Source: a virus
IMG/VR virus record: IMGVR_UViG_3300042332_001503
Location: 1 to 45,890 of that record
Length of the DNA stretch: 45,890 nucleotides
Direction: 5' to 3' (one strand)
Below the pieces are notes generated by a model. It was not told the origin of the DNA. It saw only the letters and a program-made list of their open reading frames with translations, and did not search any database. Position 1 is the first letter of the stretch. Each line of letters opens with the position of its first letter. Below, in pieces: positions 6,971-15,879 of the stretch. A program made the position numbers and the translations under genes.

Positions 6971-9801
6971 ACTATTATTGGTTGTATTAGAATCTGAGTC
7001 TGTTTTTCAATGTCCGAATATACTCCGGTTGCCATATTAGTTATTCGTTGTAGATTTGATAATTGTGGCGATGAAGCTATTTTTAGAGGTTTGGGGATTG
7101 ATGTTATATCCCAGATATTTGCAGACCCTGGAGGTTTAATGAGCTGATTGCCATAATCTGGAAGTGTATTGTTGTTCGGTGGTTTAGTTTTATTTGGATA
7201 AAATGTTGATGTTCTACGAGGATTAACCGGTTTACTTTTATTTTTTATTTTTTGTGGAGGGTTATTGGTCACGGGTAAAGCCCCACTGCCAACATATTCA
7301 AAATGCCAGGGCTCATATGGATTATTTCTAGCCCACATTGGCCATATCCATCCATATCTAACTCCATTTTTTCGAATCCAGGATTGGGCACCGGGAGAAG
7401 AGATGTCTATAGCTTTACCCCAACCGTGAAGAGATGTACCCGGCCTGGCAGCAGTTCCTGGACCGGAAGGTGGATTATCCCAGTATCTTTGTTGAGTTTC
7501 TAATGTCCTATAACCTTCAGATAAGACAAAATTTACACCTTCCTTTGCCGCATCATTTTTCATACGCAAATATGCAATCGCTGCGGGCTTCCACAATTTC
7601 TCCCCGTTGCCGACATCCATTAGATCCGATGCTGGCAATTTTCCATTTTGTCCATTGGGTATTGAATCTGCTTGTGAAACATTTCCCATTACAATCTGTT
7701 GGTTAATCGTAGCTGGTGACAATTTTCCAGCTTTAAATGCTGTTATATTTAAACCGCCGGCCTCAAACCCAAAAACATGACCGAAACGTTGTTGTTCAGT
7801 TGAATCTTCTAAATGATTGTTTGCATTTTCATATGCGACCGAGCGGAAATTGTCTCTTGCTCCGACAAATGTTCTTGCTGAATTTTGTCTAGTTGTATTA
7901 AGAATTGCCGCAGCAACACTCTCCAACGATTCTTGAGTGTGTCCAAATCTTTTTACAAAAGCAAGAGCACTTTCTTTATCTTTGATGGCTCCCCAGGCTC
8001 CGTAGCCGCCATAATCTCGTACCGGTTGAAATTGACCCTTCTCTAAGATAACCTCTCTAATAGATTTTGGCCAACCAGGGAGTGAAACGCGATTATAAAT
8101 TGCCTGGGCAACATCAGCAGATCCCTGGTAACCGCTTTGTGGATTATTGTTTTCGAATAAAGCTGCTGTTACTAATAGCCAAAAATCTGGACTGGAACTT
8201 GAAACATGAAGACCAGCATTTCCTGGCTCTACTGGAGCAGTTTCTTTATCTCCACCTGGAGATTTTAGCATCATCTCTCTACGAATATTCTGAAATATTT
8301 CAGAACTCTTGCTATCCAACATTGCACTAAAAGAATTAACAATTTCTTTGGCAACTGTGACACCAGGAGATCTATTATTTTGAGAAATAGTTCTACTTGC
8401 TGGAACTATACCACCATTCGCCATTGCAAACATTGAATTGCCAATTACTTTTGCATTTGCAACCGTTTGGTCATCGATTGCAGATTGAATTGCATAGCCG
8501 AGATAATTTTCTAAACCCGAAAGAGTGGATTTTTCAATTTTTTGACCTAGAGCCATCATATCAAGCCCAGCCCCCATAAGATTTCCAAAAACACCTGCTT
8601 TTTTCATAATAGCCGAGTTTTTTGTCAATAGGCTAAATGAATTTGCCGTTTTTGTATCTTTGGTGCTGGGAAATATTTTTCTGATTGCCTCTTCGCCGCC
8701 AACATTTTTACCCGGATTTGTTCGCTGTCTTGGTTGTTTGCTCGGCCTTTTCAGCTTTATATTCTTGATGGTTCTCGGTGTTCTACTTGGCGTTTTGTTG
8801 CCAACTCTACCGCCAGAAGCATGTTTTTTGGGTTTACCGAAAGCCGAAAGAGTATCGTAGAGTGCTCCTCCTATAATATCGCCAATAATGCTACCAATTA
8901 TTGGACCAACACCAATTTGTCCTATTACTGGAATTAAGGCACCTAATCCTAGACCAATACCTGAACCAACAGCCTTTGCTGCTGCTCTGCCTACTGGTTC
9001 GCCCATCATCATTGAAAGAGCAAAATCAATTAGACCACCGATAACGGGTATTCTACCAAAAATTCTACCAAACTTGCCCACAAATTTACCGACAGGTTTA
9101 AGATTCTTACCTGAACTACGACTGGGCTTTGTGGTATTGACAGCAGGCGGTGAACCTTTCTTTTGTGCTACCGGACCTACTTGTCTTCCTCCGCTAATGC
9201 CACTGCTTGCAACTGCAAGTCCTAAAACAATAGCACCATTTAAGAATATATTGAGATTCTTCTCTAGACTATCTAAATCTTTTTCGTACTTTTCTCCCGT
9301 AACATTCTTAAGAATGCCACGCATTTTATCGTGAACCTTATATCCAAAATCTATGGCATTAACCACTCCACCTAAAACATTGCTCGCAAATTCTCCTATA
9401 CTCTTACCAAAAGGAACAAGAAGTTTGGCCACATTCAACATTGCGGGCAAACTTTTTAAAAATAGTGGAGCGGCAGCACCAAGAAATGTGTAAAGAATGA
9501 AATTGCGAATTGAATCTAAAAGACCAGTTCTTGGCAATTTATCTTTTATGAAATTTATAGGATTTGCTTTTTGATGTTGAATTAAATTCAGTCTATTGGC
9601 CTTTCTCTGACTCTCTAAATCTTGCTTTCTTTGATTATCTAAAAGTTTTCTCTTCCCCTTCAGTCCTAATATAACATATGCATCAATTTTACGCATAGTA
9701 TTATTGGCATCCTTTAGACCAATAACCAAAGGATCATTTTTACATACGGGATTTATTGTAACTTTTTTGGGAATAAATTGAGACCGGGGAAATGATACCA
9801 T
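6967..9801 (-). CDS. Tape-measure-like tail protein with SleB-type and VanY-type hydrolase domains
   Basis: A 944-residue protein. The N-terminal half has long hydrophobic and Gly/Ala-rich segments (about 95-140 and 190-330) like tape measure proteins. Residues about 539-680 match SleB/cell-wall hydrolase 2 (E550 in LFENNN, then ADVAQAIYNRV, SIREVILEKGQFQPV, FVGARDNF). Residues about 725-836 match VanY/LAS peptidases: SEGYRT, zinc ligands H792 and D799 in SLHGWGKAID, and H833 in EPWHFEY. A Pro/Asn-rich tail follows. This would cut both glycan and peptide parts of the wall during DNA entry. Start and stop overlap neighbours by 1-4 bp. Confidence 0.85.
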   Translation of the reverse strand: MVSFPRSQFIPKKVTINPVCKNDPLVIGLKDANNTMRKIDAYVILGLKGKRKLLDNQRKQDLESQRKANRLNLIQHQKANPINFIKDKLPRTGLLDSIRNFILYTFLGAAAPLFLKSLPAMLNVAKLLVPFGKSIGEFASNVLGGVVNAIDFGYKVHDKMRGILKNVTGEKYEKDLDSLEKNLNIFLNGAIVLGLAVASSGISGGRQVGPVAQKKGSPPAVNTTKPSRSSGKNLKPVGKFVGKFGRIFGRIPVIGGLIDFALSMMMGEPVGRAAAKAVGSGIGLGLGALIPVIGQIGVGPIIGSIIGDIIGGALYDTLSAFGKPKKHASGGRVGNKTPSRTPRTIKNIKLKRPSKQPRQRTNPGKNVGGEEAIRKIFPSTKDTKTANSFSLLTKNSAIMKKAGVFGNLMGAGLDMMALGQKIEKSTLSGLENYLGYAIQSAIDDQTVANAKVIGNSMFAMANGGIVPASRTISQNNRSPGVTVAKEIVNSFSAMLDSKSSEIFQNIRREMMLKSPGGDKETAPVEPGNAGLHVSSSSPDFWLLVTAALFENNNPQSGYQGSADVAQAIYNRVSLPGWPKSIREVILEKGQFQPVRDYGGYGAWGAIKDKESALAFVKRFGHTQESLESVAAAILNTTRQNSARTFVGARDNFRSVAYENANNHLEDSTEQQRFGHVFGFEAGGLNITAFKAGKLSPATINQQIVMGNVSQADSIPNGQNGKLPASDLMDVGNGEKLWKPAAIAYLRMKNDAAKEGVNFVLSEGYRTLETQQRYWDNPPSGPGTAARPGTSLHGWGKAIDISSPGAQSWIRKNGVRYGWIWPMWARNNPYEPWHFEYVGSGALPVTNNPPQKIKNKSKPVNPRRTSTFYPNKTKPPNNNTLPDYGNQLIKPPGSANIWDITSIPKPLKIASSPQLSNLQRITNMATGVYSDIEKQTQILIQPIIV

Positions 9802-11849
9802 TAGGCCACAATACCTCTAACAGCAAGTGTACCCTTTTCGCCATATCTATCGGTATAGTCCGGTATTGCCGAAAAATCTGGAACTTCCGCATGTGCAGCA
9901 GAACCACTTTTTGTTGTAGCAGCTTTTAGATTAATTGCAGGCAGTTCAGTGATAGACACTGCATTCTGTTTTGGTCTAGGTCTAGGTGGTGATAATGTTG
10001 GGGCATTTAATGCAAGTTGTAGACCTTTTGTCGGAACCGAAGATTGTTCATTTCCGGTTGGCGTGTAGAATTGTTCAGGAATAGGGGCCGCAATATTACC
10101 TCTTTCTAGTCTATACTGGCTTTTCTCTGCAGGATAATGTGTGAAGAAATTATCCTGAGCATTTTTTCTAAGAACATCATCATTTTTCATAAATTTCCTT
10201 TGAGACATTCCGAAAAAAGAATGTCTACCTTCAACGTGTTTTTGTGCATTAAGTTGAAGATTACTGTTCCTTAATGCCCTTTCGGTTTCATTTAATAAAT
10301 TATTTGCGGTGGCGAGATCTATTTTTTTAGAATTTGCCAGGGCATTCGCGGCACTCTTTCGGTCAACGATATTCAACCAATCGTTGCGGTTCTTAAAGGT
10401 TGGTTCATATTGATTGCTGCCGGTTATAATATCTTTAATTGTATTTTTACCACCATTTTGCATGAAGTTCATTTTATATGCTGAACCGGCATACAGGCGG
10501 TTATATATTGATTGAGCAACATCTGCTCTACCCTGTGGATCAGAATCTTCCGCAGCGGTTATAGCCAGAAGTGCATTATAATCTGCCTGGCTTATTTTTG
10601 GTAGACTTCTTGGTTCTGTTGCCTTTGCCGGTCTATTTAAGTTGGGGAAACTTATATTTTTCATGCCGTTAATGACATTCATTCCGCCGGCTTTTAGACC
10701 ATTTATCATTCCTCCGACTATGCCACCGTCTTTGGCTAGTTGAATGTTATTAACAAATTTTGGCTGATTGGTAGAACCCGCCATCTTATTAAATCTCAAA
10801 AATGTATCTGCCCCATACTTATCTACAGCGGCCTTTGATATAACAATTTCTCCGGGCTGAGCCGCAATTAGTTGAGTATCGGGGCCAGCACCGGTTATTC
10901 TCATGCCGGTATCTTCGTCAATATGACCACCTTCAGCAAATCCAATTTGACTTATATGCTTTTCTTCTGGTAGCATAAAGTTGATGCCTTTAACCATTCC
11001 ACCATTAAAAAATCCTGGAGTTGATCCAGAATGTGGAGCAGGTGTGCTTATCTTTTCATTTGTCTTAGGCTTGAGAAGTTCATAAGTAAGTACCCCAGCT
11101 CCAGCAACTGCTCCTGCGATTAGACCGGTCTTTCCGAGCTTTTTTGCCTGAGCCAATATACCTGGAATACCCAATTTCTTTAGAAATAAAACAGTAGATG
11201 CAATAGCCTTAACCGTAGATCTAATAGCAAGACCAAACTTTGTCCCAAACAGAACAAATGCCCCCAATATTGCCGGCCACCAATCTTTTAAAAATCTTGT
11301 TAAAGACCTGATCTTATTTTTATTAGCAGGATCTGCAAACCATTTTAAGATATTTGTTAAGGCTTTGCCTAATAGAGTAAAAAGAATGAATTTAAGGATG
11401 GTATCTAGAATATTCTTAATTGGTGCAAAAACAGCAGAAAATGCCCTGGACATTTTTCTACCACTAGACTCAAGAAGATTCTCTCTTTCTCTTCGTTCGG
11501 TTTCCTCTTGATTTTTTCTTACATCTTCAACCTTCTTTTTATCCAATAAATGCTCAGCCTTAAGGGCATCTAAGATTTTATTGGCCGAGTTATTGATAAT
11601 ATTGAGCATTCCCAACATATCATCACAACAGTTGCAGCAATTATTGTTATTTACATTTCTGTTTGGTAGAAGTGTATTTTTATTGATTTTTATTTGCTGT
11701 GGTGCCTTGGAGGGAGAGGGCGGGGGTTGAGGCGCTGGCGGTTTATCCTTTTCTTCTTGTCTAATTTTAAACAATAGCTCTTCAATCAAATCGCCCGTCA
11801 TAGTCGGGCTAGATTTTTTATTTGGTTTGTTTGAAGAATTTGGGGCCAT
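9801..11849 (-). CDS. Tape-measure-like tail protein with SleB-type hydrolase domain
   Basis: A 682-residue protein. It starts with a low-complexity Pro/Lys/Asn-rich region including a CCNCC cluster, then a charged coiled-coil (about 105-150), membrane-like helices (about 160-270), and the motif GPDTQLIAAQPGEIVISKAA common in phage tape measure and virion proteins. Residues about 415-560 resemble the SleB-type fold of the next gene (LAITAAEDSD, then ADVAQSIYNRL). The tail C-terminus is Pro-rich. It directly follows a chaperone-like ORF, the usual place of a tape measure gene. Whether this or the following gene is the true tape measure is not decided. Confidence 0.75.
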   Translation of the reverse strand: MAPNSSNKPNKKSSPTMTGDLIEELLFKIRQEEKDKPPAPQPPPSPSKAPQQIKINKNTLLPNRNVNNNNCCNCCDDMLGMLNIINNSANKILDALKAEHLLDKKKVEDVRKNQEETERRERENLLESSGRKMSRAFSAVFAPIKNILDTILKFILFTLLGKALTNILKWFADPANKNKIRSLTRFLKDWWPAILGAFVLFGTKFGLAIRSTVKAIASTVLFLKKLGIPGILAQAKKLGKTGLIAGAVAGAGVLTYELLKPKTNEKISTPAPHSGSTPGFFNGGMVKGINFMLPEEKHISQIGFAEGGHIDEDTGMRITGAGPDTQLIAAQPGEIVISKAAVDKYGADTFLRFNKMAGSTNQPKFVNNIQLAKDGGIVGGMINGLKAGGMNVINGMKNISFPNLNRPAKATEPRSLPKISQADYNALLAITAAEDSDPQGRADVAQSIYNRLYAGSAYKMNFMQNGGKNTIKDIITGSNQYEPTFKNRNDWLNIVDRKSAANALANSKKIDLATANNLLNETERALRNSNLQLNAQKHVEGRHSFFGMSQRKFMKNDDVLRKNAQDNFFTHYPAEKSQYRLERGNIAAPIPEQFYTPTGNEQSSVPTKGLQLALNAPTLSPPRPRPKQNAVSITELPAINLKAATTKSGSAAHAEVPDFSAIPDYTDRYGEKGTLAVRGIVA

Positions 11850-11854
11850 TGTTG

Positions 11855-12025
11855 TTACTTCTGTTTAGCTTTTTCTTCTTCCTCTTCAATGTGTTGTTGA
11901 AGTAAAGTTACATAGATTTCTCTTTCAAATGGAATCATATTTTCAACAAAGTCCGGAGGCCATTTTTGAAACTGAATAAGAGCAAACATTAGGCGATAAT
12001 AATTTTCTAAATCATTATACCTCAT
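11855..12025 (-). CDS. Small chaperone-like protein; possible -1 frameshift extension of gp26
   Basis: A 56-residue protein starting MRYNDLENYYRLMFALIQ and ending in an acidic-basic tail (EEEEEKAKQK). The core QKWPPDFVENMIPFEREI resembles the short second part of tail assembly chaperones (W-x-P-x-x-V then a helix). Its ATG at 12025 overlaps the gp26 stop as ATGA, and it ends 5 bp before the tape-measure-like gene. A T-run at 12034-12040 at the end of gp26 would place a -1 shifted ribosome in this frame (TAC GTC ACA ATG AGG). Confidence 0.75.
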   Translation of the reverse strand: MRYNDLENYYRLMFALIQFQKWPPDFVENMIPFEREIYVTLLQQHIEEEEEKAKQK

Positions 12026-12744
12026 TGTGACGTAAAAAAAGCAGTTAGCCCCTCAAGCACAATTGTCTCTGTCACATTAGTTACGGGATTTGTTACCTTA
12101 ACTTCATGCCTTAATTTTGGCATGGTTTCAAAAAAACTTTGAATCTTATTAAATTCTGTGCTGGTCAATTCATCAAAGAAAGTATTCCACTCCTCTTTAC
12201 TATAATCTGAGAAAACATAAACTTCATCTTCCACACACAGCTTATCAACACAATCAATAATCATATCGTAGGTCTGACTAGACGAAATCTTCTCAAGGTC
12301 AAAATTGTTCTTGATGAATTGATCCAGCGACGGGTACTTCATTTCGAGGACAAATTTATCTCCGATTTTAATATTCTTAGTATGATTAGGATCTTTTTGA
12401 ACCTTAACTTCATCTAGATCAATTTGAATCTTAACTTCTGTCACTCCATCATCCGGACAGTAGACAGTAAGTTCAATTGTCTCTCCTACGGATTTCTTTC
12501 GGATATTCAAGAACAAAAATTCAATATCAAACGTGGGCAAAGTTTCAACCTTAATACCTTTCGTTAGAACGCAATTTGAAATAATTGTTCTAATTGCATT
12601 TGTGATTTCAATATTGCTCTCAGATTCAAGTGCCAACAGCAGTAACTTTTCTTCCTTTACTAAAAATGGCCTAAACTTAATAGGCTTTTCGGTGGAAGGA
12701 AGAATCAATTCATAAGTTGGAACAGTTAAAGAAGGTAATGGCAT
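12022..12744 (-). CDS. 26: Baseplate hub assembly protein, gp26-like
   Basis: A 240-residue protein with the pattern of the T4 baseplate assembly family (gp26/gp51 type): MPLPSLTVPTYELILPST, then IKFRPFLVKEEKLLLLAL, FDIEFLFLNIRKKSVGE and LPxFD-type segments, and a C-terminal EGLTAFFTSQ. In T4-like phages these proteins help assemble the hub and act like tail chaperones. A heptamer of seven T (minus strand, 12040 to 12034) covers the codons GCT TTT TTT near the stop. A late promoter-like ACTAAATA lies 26 bp upstream of the ATG. Confidence 0.8.
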   Translation of the reverse strand: MPLPSLTVPTYELILPSTEKPIKFRPFLVKEEKLLLLALESESNIEITNAIRTIISNCVLTKGIKVETLPTFDIEFLFLNIRKKSVGETIELTVYCPDDGVTEVKIQIDLDEVKVQKDPNHTKNIKIGDKFVLEMKYPSLDQFIKNNFDLEKISSSQTYDMIIDCVDKLCVEDEVYVFSDYSKEEWNTFFDELTSTEFNKIQSFFETMPKLRHEVKVTNPVTNVTETIVLEGLTAFFTSQ

Positions 12745-12768
12745 AATTAACCAATAATAATTTCTAAT

Positions 12769-13431
12769 CTATTTAGTTGGACTACCCAAGATTCTTTGCC
12801 GGACGTATCTAGTATAAGTGAAATTTACTGAACATTTTAAGACAGTTCCAGTCTCATAGGAAACGGGCATTGAATCAATAGAAATGGGAAAGGCATCAAT
12901 GAATGTATAATTGAGTATTTTAGAATCTGCTTGCTTATCTTCTTTAACGCCCAAATTTCGTTCAAATTTTGTTATGGCAAGCTCACCAGCATATTGGTTT
13001 TTGAACTTCATTCTATATGAAGCCTGGCGGGTTTTAAATAGATTTTGATTATCTTCATTAACTATAAAGTTTTTCCAGCCTTCTAGAAATTCAATGATGT
13101 CATAGTTTTGATCCACTATGAAAGTGAATGATGATTGATTGTCATATTGTCGGCGATATGCCATTCTTTCGGTAACACCAGGAAAATCATTAGTTACTTC
13201 GTGAGTGTATAATGTGCTTCCAGGTAGTGTTGCACTCTCACATAATATGACTAAATTGTCCAGAAATGACTGACTAAATTGACTACCAAATCTGCCGCCA
13301 TTTCGTAGAAATTCTATCAGACCTTCAGGTGGCACTATCTTAATGGAAAAATGAGAGGTTAATGCGGGCCTAAGAATTGTGGCTTTTATGTCCTTAATCT
13401 TTTTGGGATTGGAATCTCCTTGTAACGACAT
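12769..13431 (-). CDS. Tail tube or tube-initiator protein, gp54/gp19-like
   Basis: A 220-residue protein starting MSLQGDSNPKKIKDI. Its features match T4 gp19-type tube folds: SHFSIKIVPPEG, a strand block ESATLPGSTLYTHEV, ERMAYRRQYDNQSSFTFIVD, SYRMKFKNQYAGELAITKFE, and a C-terminal FIDAFPISIDSMPVSYETG with FTYTRYV. It is longer than a plain tube subunit and shorter than T4 gp54 (about 320 aa). It is the first gene of the minus-strand tail operon and is divergent from gp4. Likely role: the tube layer next to the baseplate. Confidence 0.7.
   Translation of the reverse strand: MSLQGDSNPKKIKDIKATILRPALTSHFSIKIVPPEGLIEFLRNGGRFGSQFSQSFLDNLVILCESATLPGSTLYTHEVTNDFPGVTERMAYRRQYDNQSSFTFIVDQNYDIIEFLEGWKNFIVNEDNQNLFKTRQASYRMKFKNQYAGELAITKFERNLGVKEDKQADSKILNYTFIDAFPISIDSMPVSYETGTVLKCSVNFTYTRYVRQRILGSPTK
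12770..12777 (-). promoter_or_regulatory. Late-promoter-like ACTAAATA
   Basis: Minus-strand ACTAAATA 26 bp upstream of the gp26 ATG, close to the T4 late promoter core TATAAATA. It overlaps the stop codon of the tube-like gene. The spacing agrees with other candidates in this window. Confidence 0.5.
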
Positions 13432-13463
13432 AAATATTACTAATTGCTTATATATTATTTAGC
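13429..13463. promoter_or_regulatory. Divergent late promoter region
   Basis: Plus-strand CATAAATA at 13429-13436, 28 bp before the chosen gp4 start, and minus-strand GCTAAATA at 13456-13463, 25 bp before the ATG of the tube-like gene. Each motif lies within or next to the start of the opposite gene, so both divergent late operons appear to be served by one 35-bp region. Confidence 0.55.
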
Positions 13464-13464
13464 T

Positions 13465-13914
13465 TTGGCAGAGAAAAAATACGTTCAAAACTATTTTAGA
13501 CCAATTAATCCCCAAAAATATGTTGGAGATGTGAATGATATTGTCTATAGAAGTAGCTATGAACTCAAGGCTTTTCATTGGTGTGATAGGACATCAGAAA
13601 TATTAGAGTGGAGTAGTGAGACAATAATAATCAAATATTTTGATCCAACTACTAATAAGATAAGAAGATATTTTCCAGATCTTTATATAAAAATAAGAGA
13701 TAAGACCGGAGTTGTAAAAAAATACATTATTGAGATTAAACCAAAAAGACAGACTGAACCTCCTAAGCCTTCAGCCCGGAAAAAGTCTAAGACATATTTA
13801 AATGAGATGGCTACTTATCAAAAAAATCTGGCGAAGTGGACTGCGGCCGAAAACTTCTGCAAAGAAAATGGTCTAGAATTTATTAAAATCACAGAGAACG
13901 AGTTATTTCTATGA
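13465..13914 (+). CDS. 4: Head completion protein gp4
   Basis: 149 residues, matching the length of T4 gp4 (150 aa). It has the family signature FRPINPQKYVGDVNDIVYRS, SYELKAFHWCD, WSSETIIIKYFDP, RYFPDLYIKI and IIEIKPKRQ, consistent with a PD-(D/E)xK-like nuclease fold (D in PDLY, ExK in EIKPK). No ATG precedes the conserved part; TTG 13465 gives the expected length and a normal distance to the CATAAATA motif, while TTG 13444 would be nearly leaderless. The gene overlaps the next by 4 bp. Role: processing of DNA in filled heads before tail joining. Confidence 0.85.
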   Translation: MAEKKYVQNYFRPINPQKYVGDVNDIVYRSSYELKAFHWCDRTSEILEWSSETIIIKYFDPTTNKIRRYFPDLYIKIRDKTGVVKKYIIEIKPKRQTEPPKPSARKKSKTYLNEMATYQKNLAKWTAAENFCKENGLEFIKITENELFL

Positions 13915-14480
13915 AGTTCCCAATGCAATTAAACGCTGGTGCCAGAATGGCACTGTCAGCGGTTCAGACTCTAAGAAAATTCTTCTCTAGGCTAGGAAAG
14001 GCTAGTGAAACTAGAATAAAAGTAATTCTAGATAATTTAAAAAAAGCAGATCCGTCTGTTGTATTTCCACCATCTATATTAGAGGAAACAGATGAGTATT
14101 ATGCAGTAAAGAACTTTGTTGAAAAACTGCCACCCAATCTTAGTCCACCACAATATTTCAATTTGGCAATTGAGCTACTACAGAAATTGGGAAGAGGCGA
14201 AGAAGCACTAGACCGGCACGGACTTTACACTTTTAAGTATATTGCCGTAACAAAAGGAAAGTATTATGATGTATTTCCGGTTATACTTCTAACTTCTGCA
14301 GATAGATCTTATTATAGAGGATTTAATTTTCACTGGGAACGGGCTCCACAGTATGTTGAGAGCGTTTATAGAAACTACAACTTCTCAAGAGTACAAAGTA
14401 AGTTCTATAGAATCAAACCACACGAATTGGAATATTTTCTACAGATACCAACATTTTTGCCCATATATATTCCAGAATAA
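13911..14480 (+). CDS. Unknown protein between gp4 and gp48
   Basis: A 189-residue basic protein starting MKFPMQLNAGARMALSAV. The second half has a beta-type pattern: YTFKYIAVTKGKYYDVFPV, then YYRGFNFHWERAP and a C-terminal PHELEYFLQIPTFLPIYIP. It is coupled to gp4 by ATGA, so likely a virion assembly protein (neck, tail completion or scaffold). I do not recognise the family with certainty. Confidence 0.7.
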   Translation: MKFPMQLNAGARMALSAVQTLRKFFSRLGKASETRIKVILDNLKKADPSVVFPPSILEETDEYYAVKNFVEKLPPNLSPPQYFNLAIELLQKLGRGEEALDRHGLYTFKYIAVTKGKYYDVFPVILLTSADRSYYRGFNFHWERAPQYVESVYRNYNFSRVQSKFYRIKPHELEYFLQIPTFLPIYIPE

Positions 14481-14483
14481 ATA
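14476..14483 (+). promoter_or_regulatory. Late-promoter-like AATAAATA
   Basis: AATAAATA 24 bp before the gp48 ATG, overlapping the stop codon of the preceding gene. Confidence 0.45.
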
Positions 14484-14506
14484 TAATATAGTGGGAATTA
14501 TGTGTA

Positions 14507-15877
14507 ATGGCAGATTTAGTCTCTAAACCATTTACGGCAAAGGTTAAATGGATTCCCACTCAGAATGAGCCTAAAAATCCTTTTGGAATTACCACAGTAA
14601 AAGAGCAGAGTAGAAGTTATATTGTTGAAGTTGATTCCAAAAATTATGGAAATATGACCGTTTACGATACCACTGGCGGTGGAAAGACTGCTGTTTTTAA
14701 TTCGGAATTTGATGGCGATAAGAAATATACTCAACTACCTTCAACAATTTTAAAAACATATCCAGAATCGGTTCAAAAAAGTATTCTAGATGTTGTAGGA
14801 AAAGCTGCAGAAACGCAACGAACTGCGGTTATAAAGGAAAAACTGGGAAATAGTTCCACTCCACTCTCTGAGCAGTTTAAGTATCTTCCAGGTTTCAATA
14901 ACACTGGTGCCTCAACAGAGCAGGCGGATTCAACTAGAGTTAGAAATATATCAATTCAAAAGAAAGGAATAGATCCACTTTCTAAGGCTTTTGAGAGTAA
15001 TGGGTTTAAAAATAGTCTGAATTTATCATACCCTTTAAATTTTGATAAAAATTCAACTCAAGATTTTATTGAATTTAAGGTTATTGAATACCAACCTAGA
15101 ATTTTTACAACTGAGGGATTACAAAGACTTAAAAGGTATGGTAGCACTGATAAGAAGAAAGTAATCAGGAGCACGATAAGATTACCAATTCAAGGTGGAA
15201 TTACCGATAGCAATAATGTAAATTGGGGTGCAGAGCCTTTAGATGCAATACAACAAGCCGCATCATTTGTTTCGCTAACCGCTCAAAATGAAGACCCGAC
15301 ATCCATAATTAGTGAATTTTCAGATCTAATACAAAACAAAAGTATTAATCCGGCTGTTCAGGCATTTATTCAGGCGGAAATGGTCAAAATGGCAACTAGC
15401 TCTAATAATAACTTCTTTAGTAGAGCATTCGGGGCAATTTTAAATCCAAATATGGAACTCCTGTTTCAGAATGTTGAATTGCGCCCATTTAGTTTTAGAT
15501 TTGACCTAACACCAAGAGAGGAGCAAGAGGCAATAGTAGTCAAAAAGATCATAAGAGTATTCAAGCAAAGTATGGCACCTCGTCAGGGTGTTGCAGATAT
15601 ATTTCTAAAGACCCCGATGGTTTATGATATTAGATATGTTAATGGTATAAAGAAATCCGATCATACTTCTCTAAACAAGATCAAAACTTGCGCTCTAAAG
15701 AATTTCTCGGTCAATTATACGCCATCCAATCAATATATGACTTATGGAGATACTGAGGCCACAATGTCGGCATATTCTTTAGATATGCAATTTCAAGAAC
15801 TTGAGCCGGTGTATTTTGATGATTACGATCACGATGAATTTAAAGATGATAAATCTAACGTTTCAATAGGTTACTGA
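14507..15877 (+). CDS. 48: Baseplate tail tube cap gp48
   Basis: A 456-residue protein. The C-terminal third is the clearest part: NPNMELLFQNVELRPFSFRF, DLTPREEQEAIVVKKIIRVF, MAPRQG, LKTPMVYDIRYVNG and a final domain with NFSVNYTPSNQYMTYGD, matching the gp48 family of T4-like phages (T4 gp48 is 364 aa, so this one has a longer N-terminal part). In T4 it caps the baseplate and starts tube polymerisation. It is followed after 2 bp by gp53. Confidence 0.85.
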   Translation: MADLVSKPFTAKVKWIPTQNEPKNPFGITTVKEQSRSYIVEVDSKNYGNMTVYDTTGGGKTAVFNSEFDGDKKYTQLPSTILKTYPESVQKSILDVVGKAAETQRTAVIKEKLGNSSTPLSEQFKYLPGFNNTGASTEQADSTRVRNISIQKKGIDPLSKAFESNGFKNSLNLSYPLNFDKNSTQDFIEFKVIEYQPRIFTTEGLQRLKRYGSTDKKKVIRSTIRLPIQGGITDSNNVNWGAEPLDAIQQAASFVSLTAQNEDPTSIISEFSDLIQNKSINPAVQAFIQAEMVKMATSSNNNFFSRAFGAILNPNMELLFQNVELRPFSFRFDLTPREEQEAIVVKKIIRVFKQSMAPRQGVADIFLKTPMVYDIRYVNGIKKSDHTSLNKIKTCALKNFSVNYTPSNQYMTYGDTEATMSAYSLDMQFQELEPVYFDDYDHDEFKDDKSNVSIGY

Positions 15878-15879
15878 TA

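Noticed and set aside
8888-9334. 148-codon plus-strand frame
   Set aside because: Antisense to the Gly/Pro/Ala-rich part of the tape-measure-like gene, where stops are rare on the other strand.
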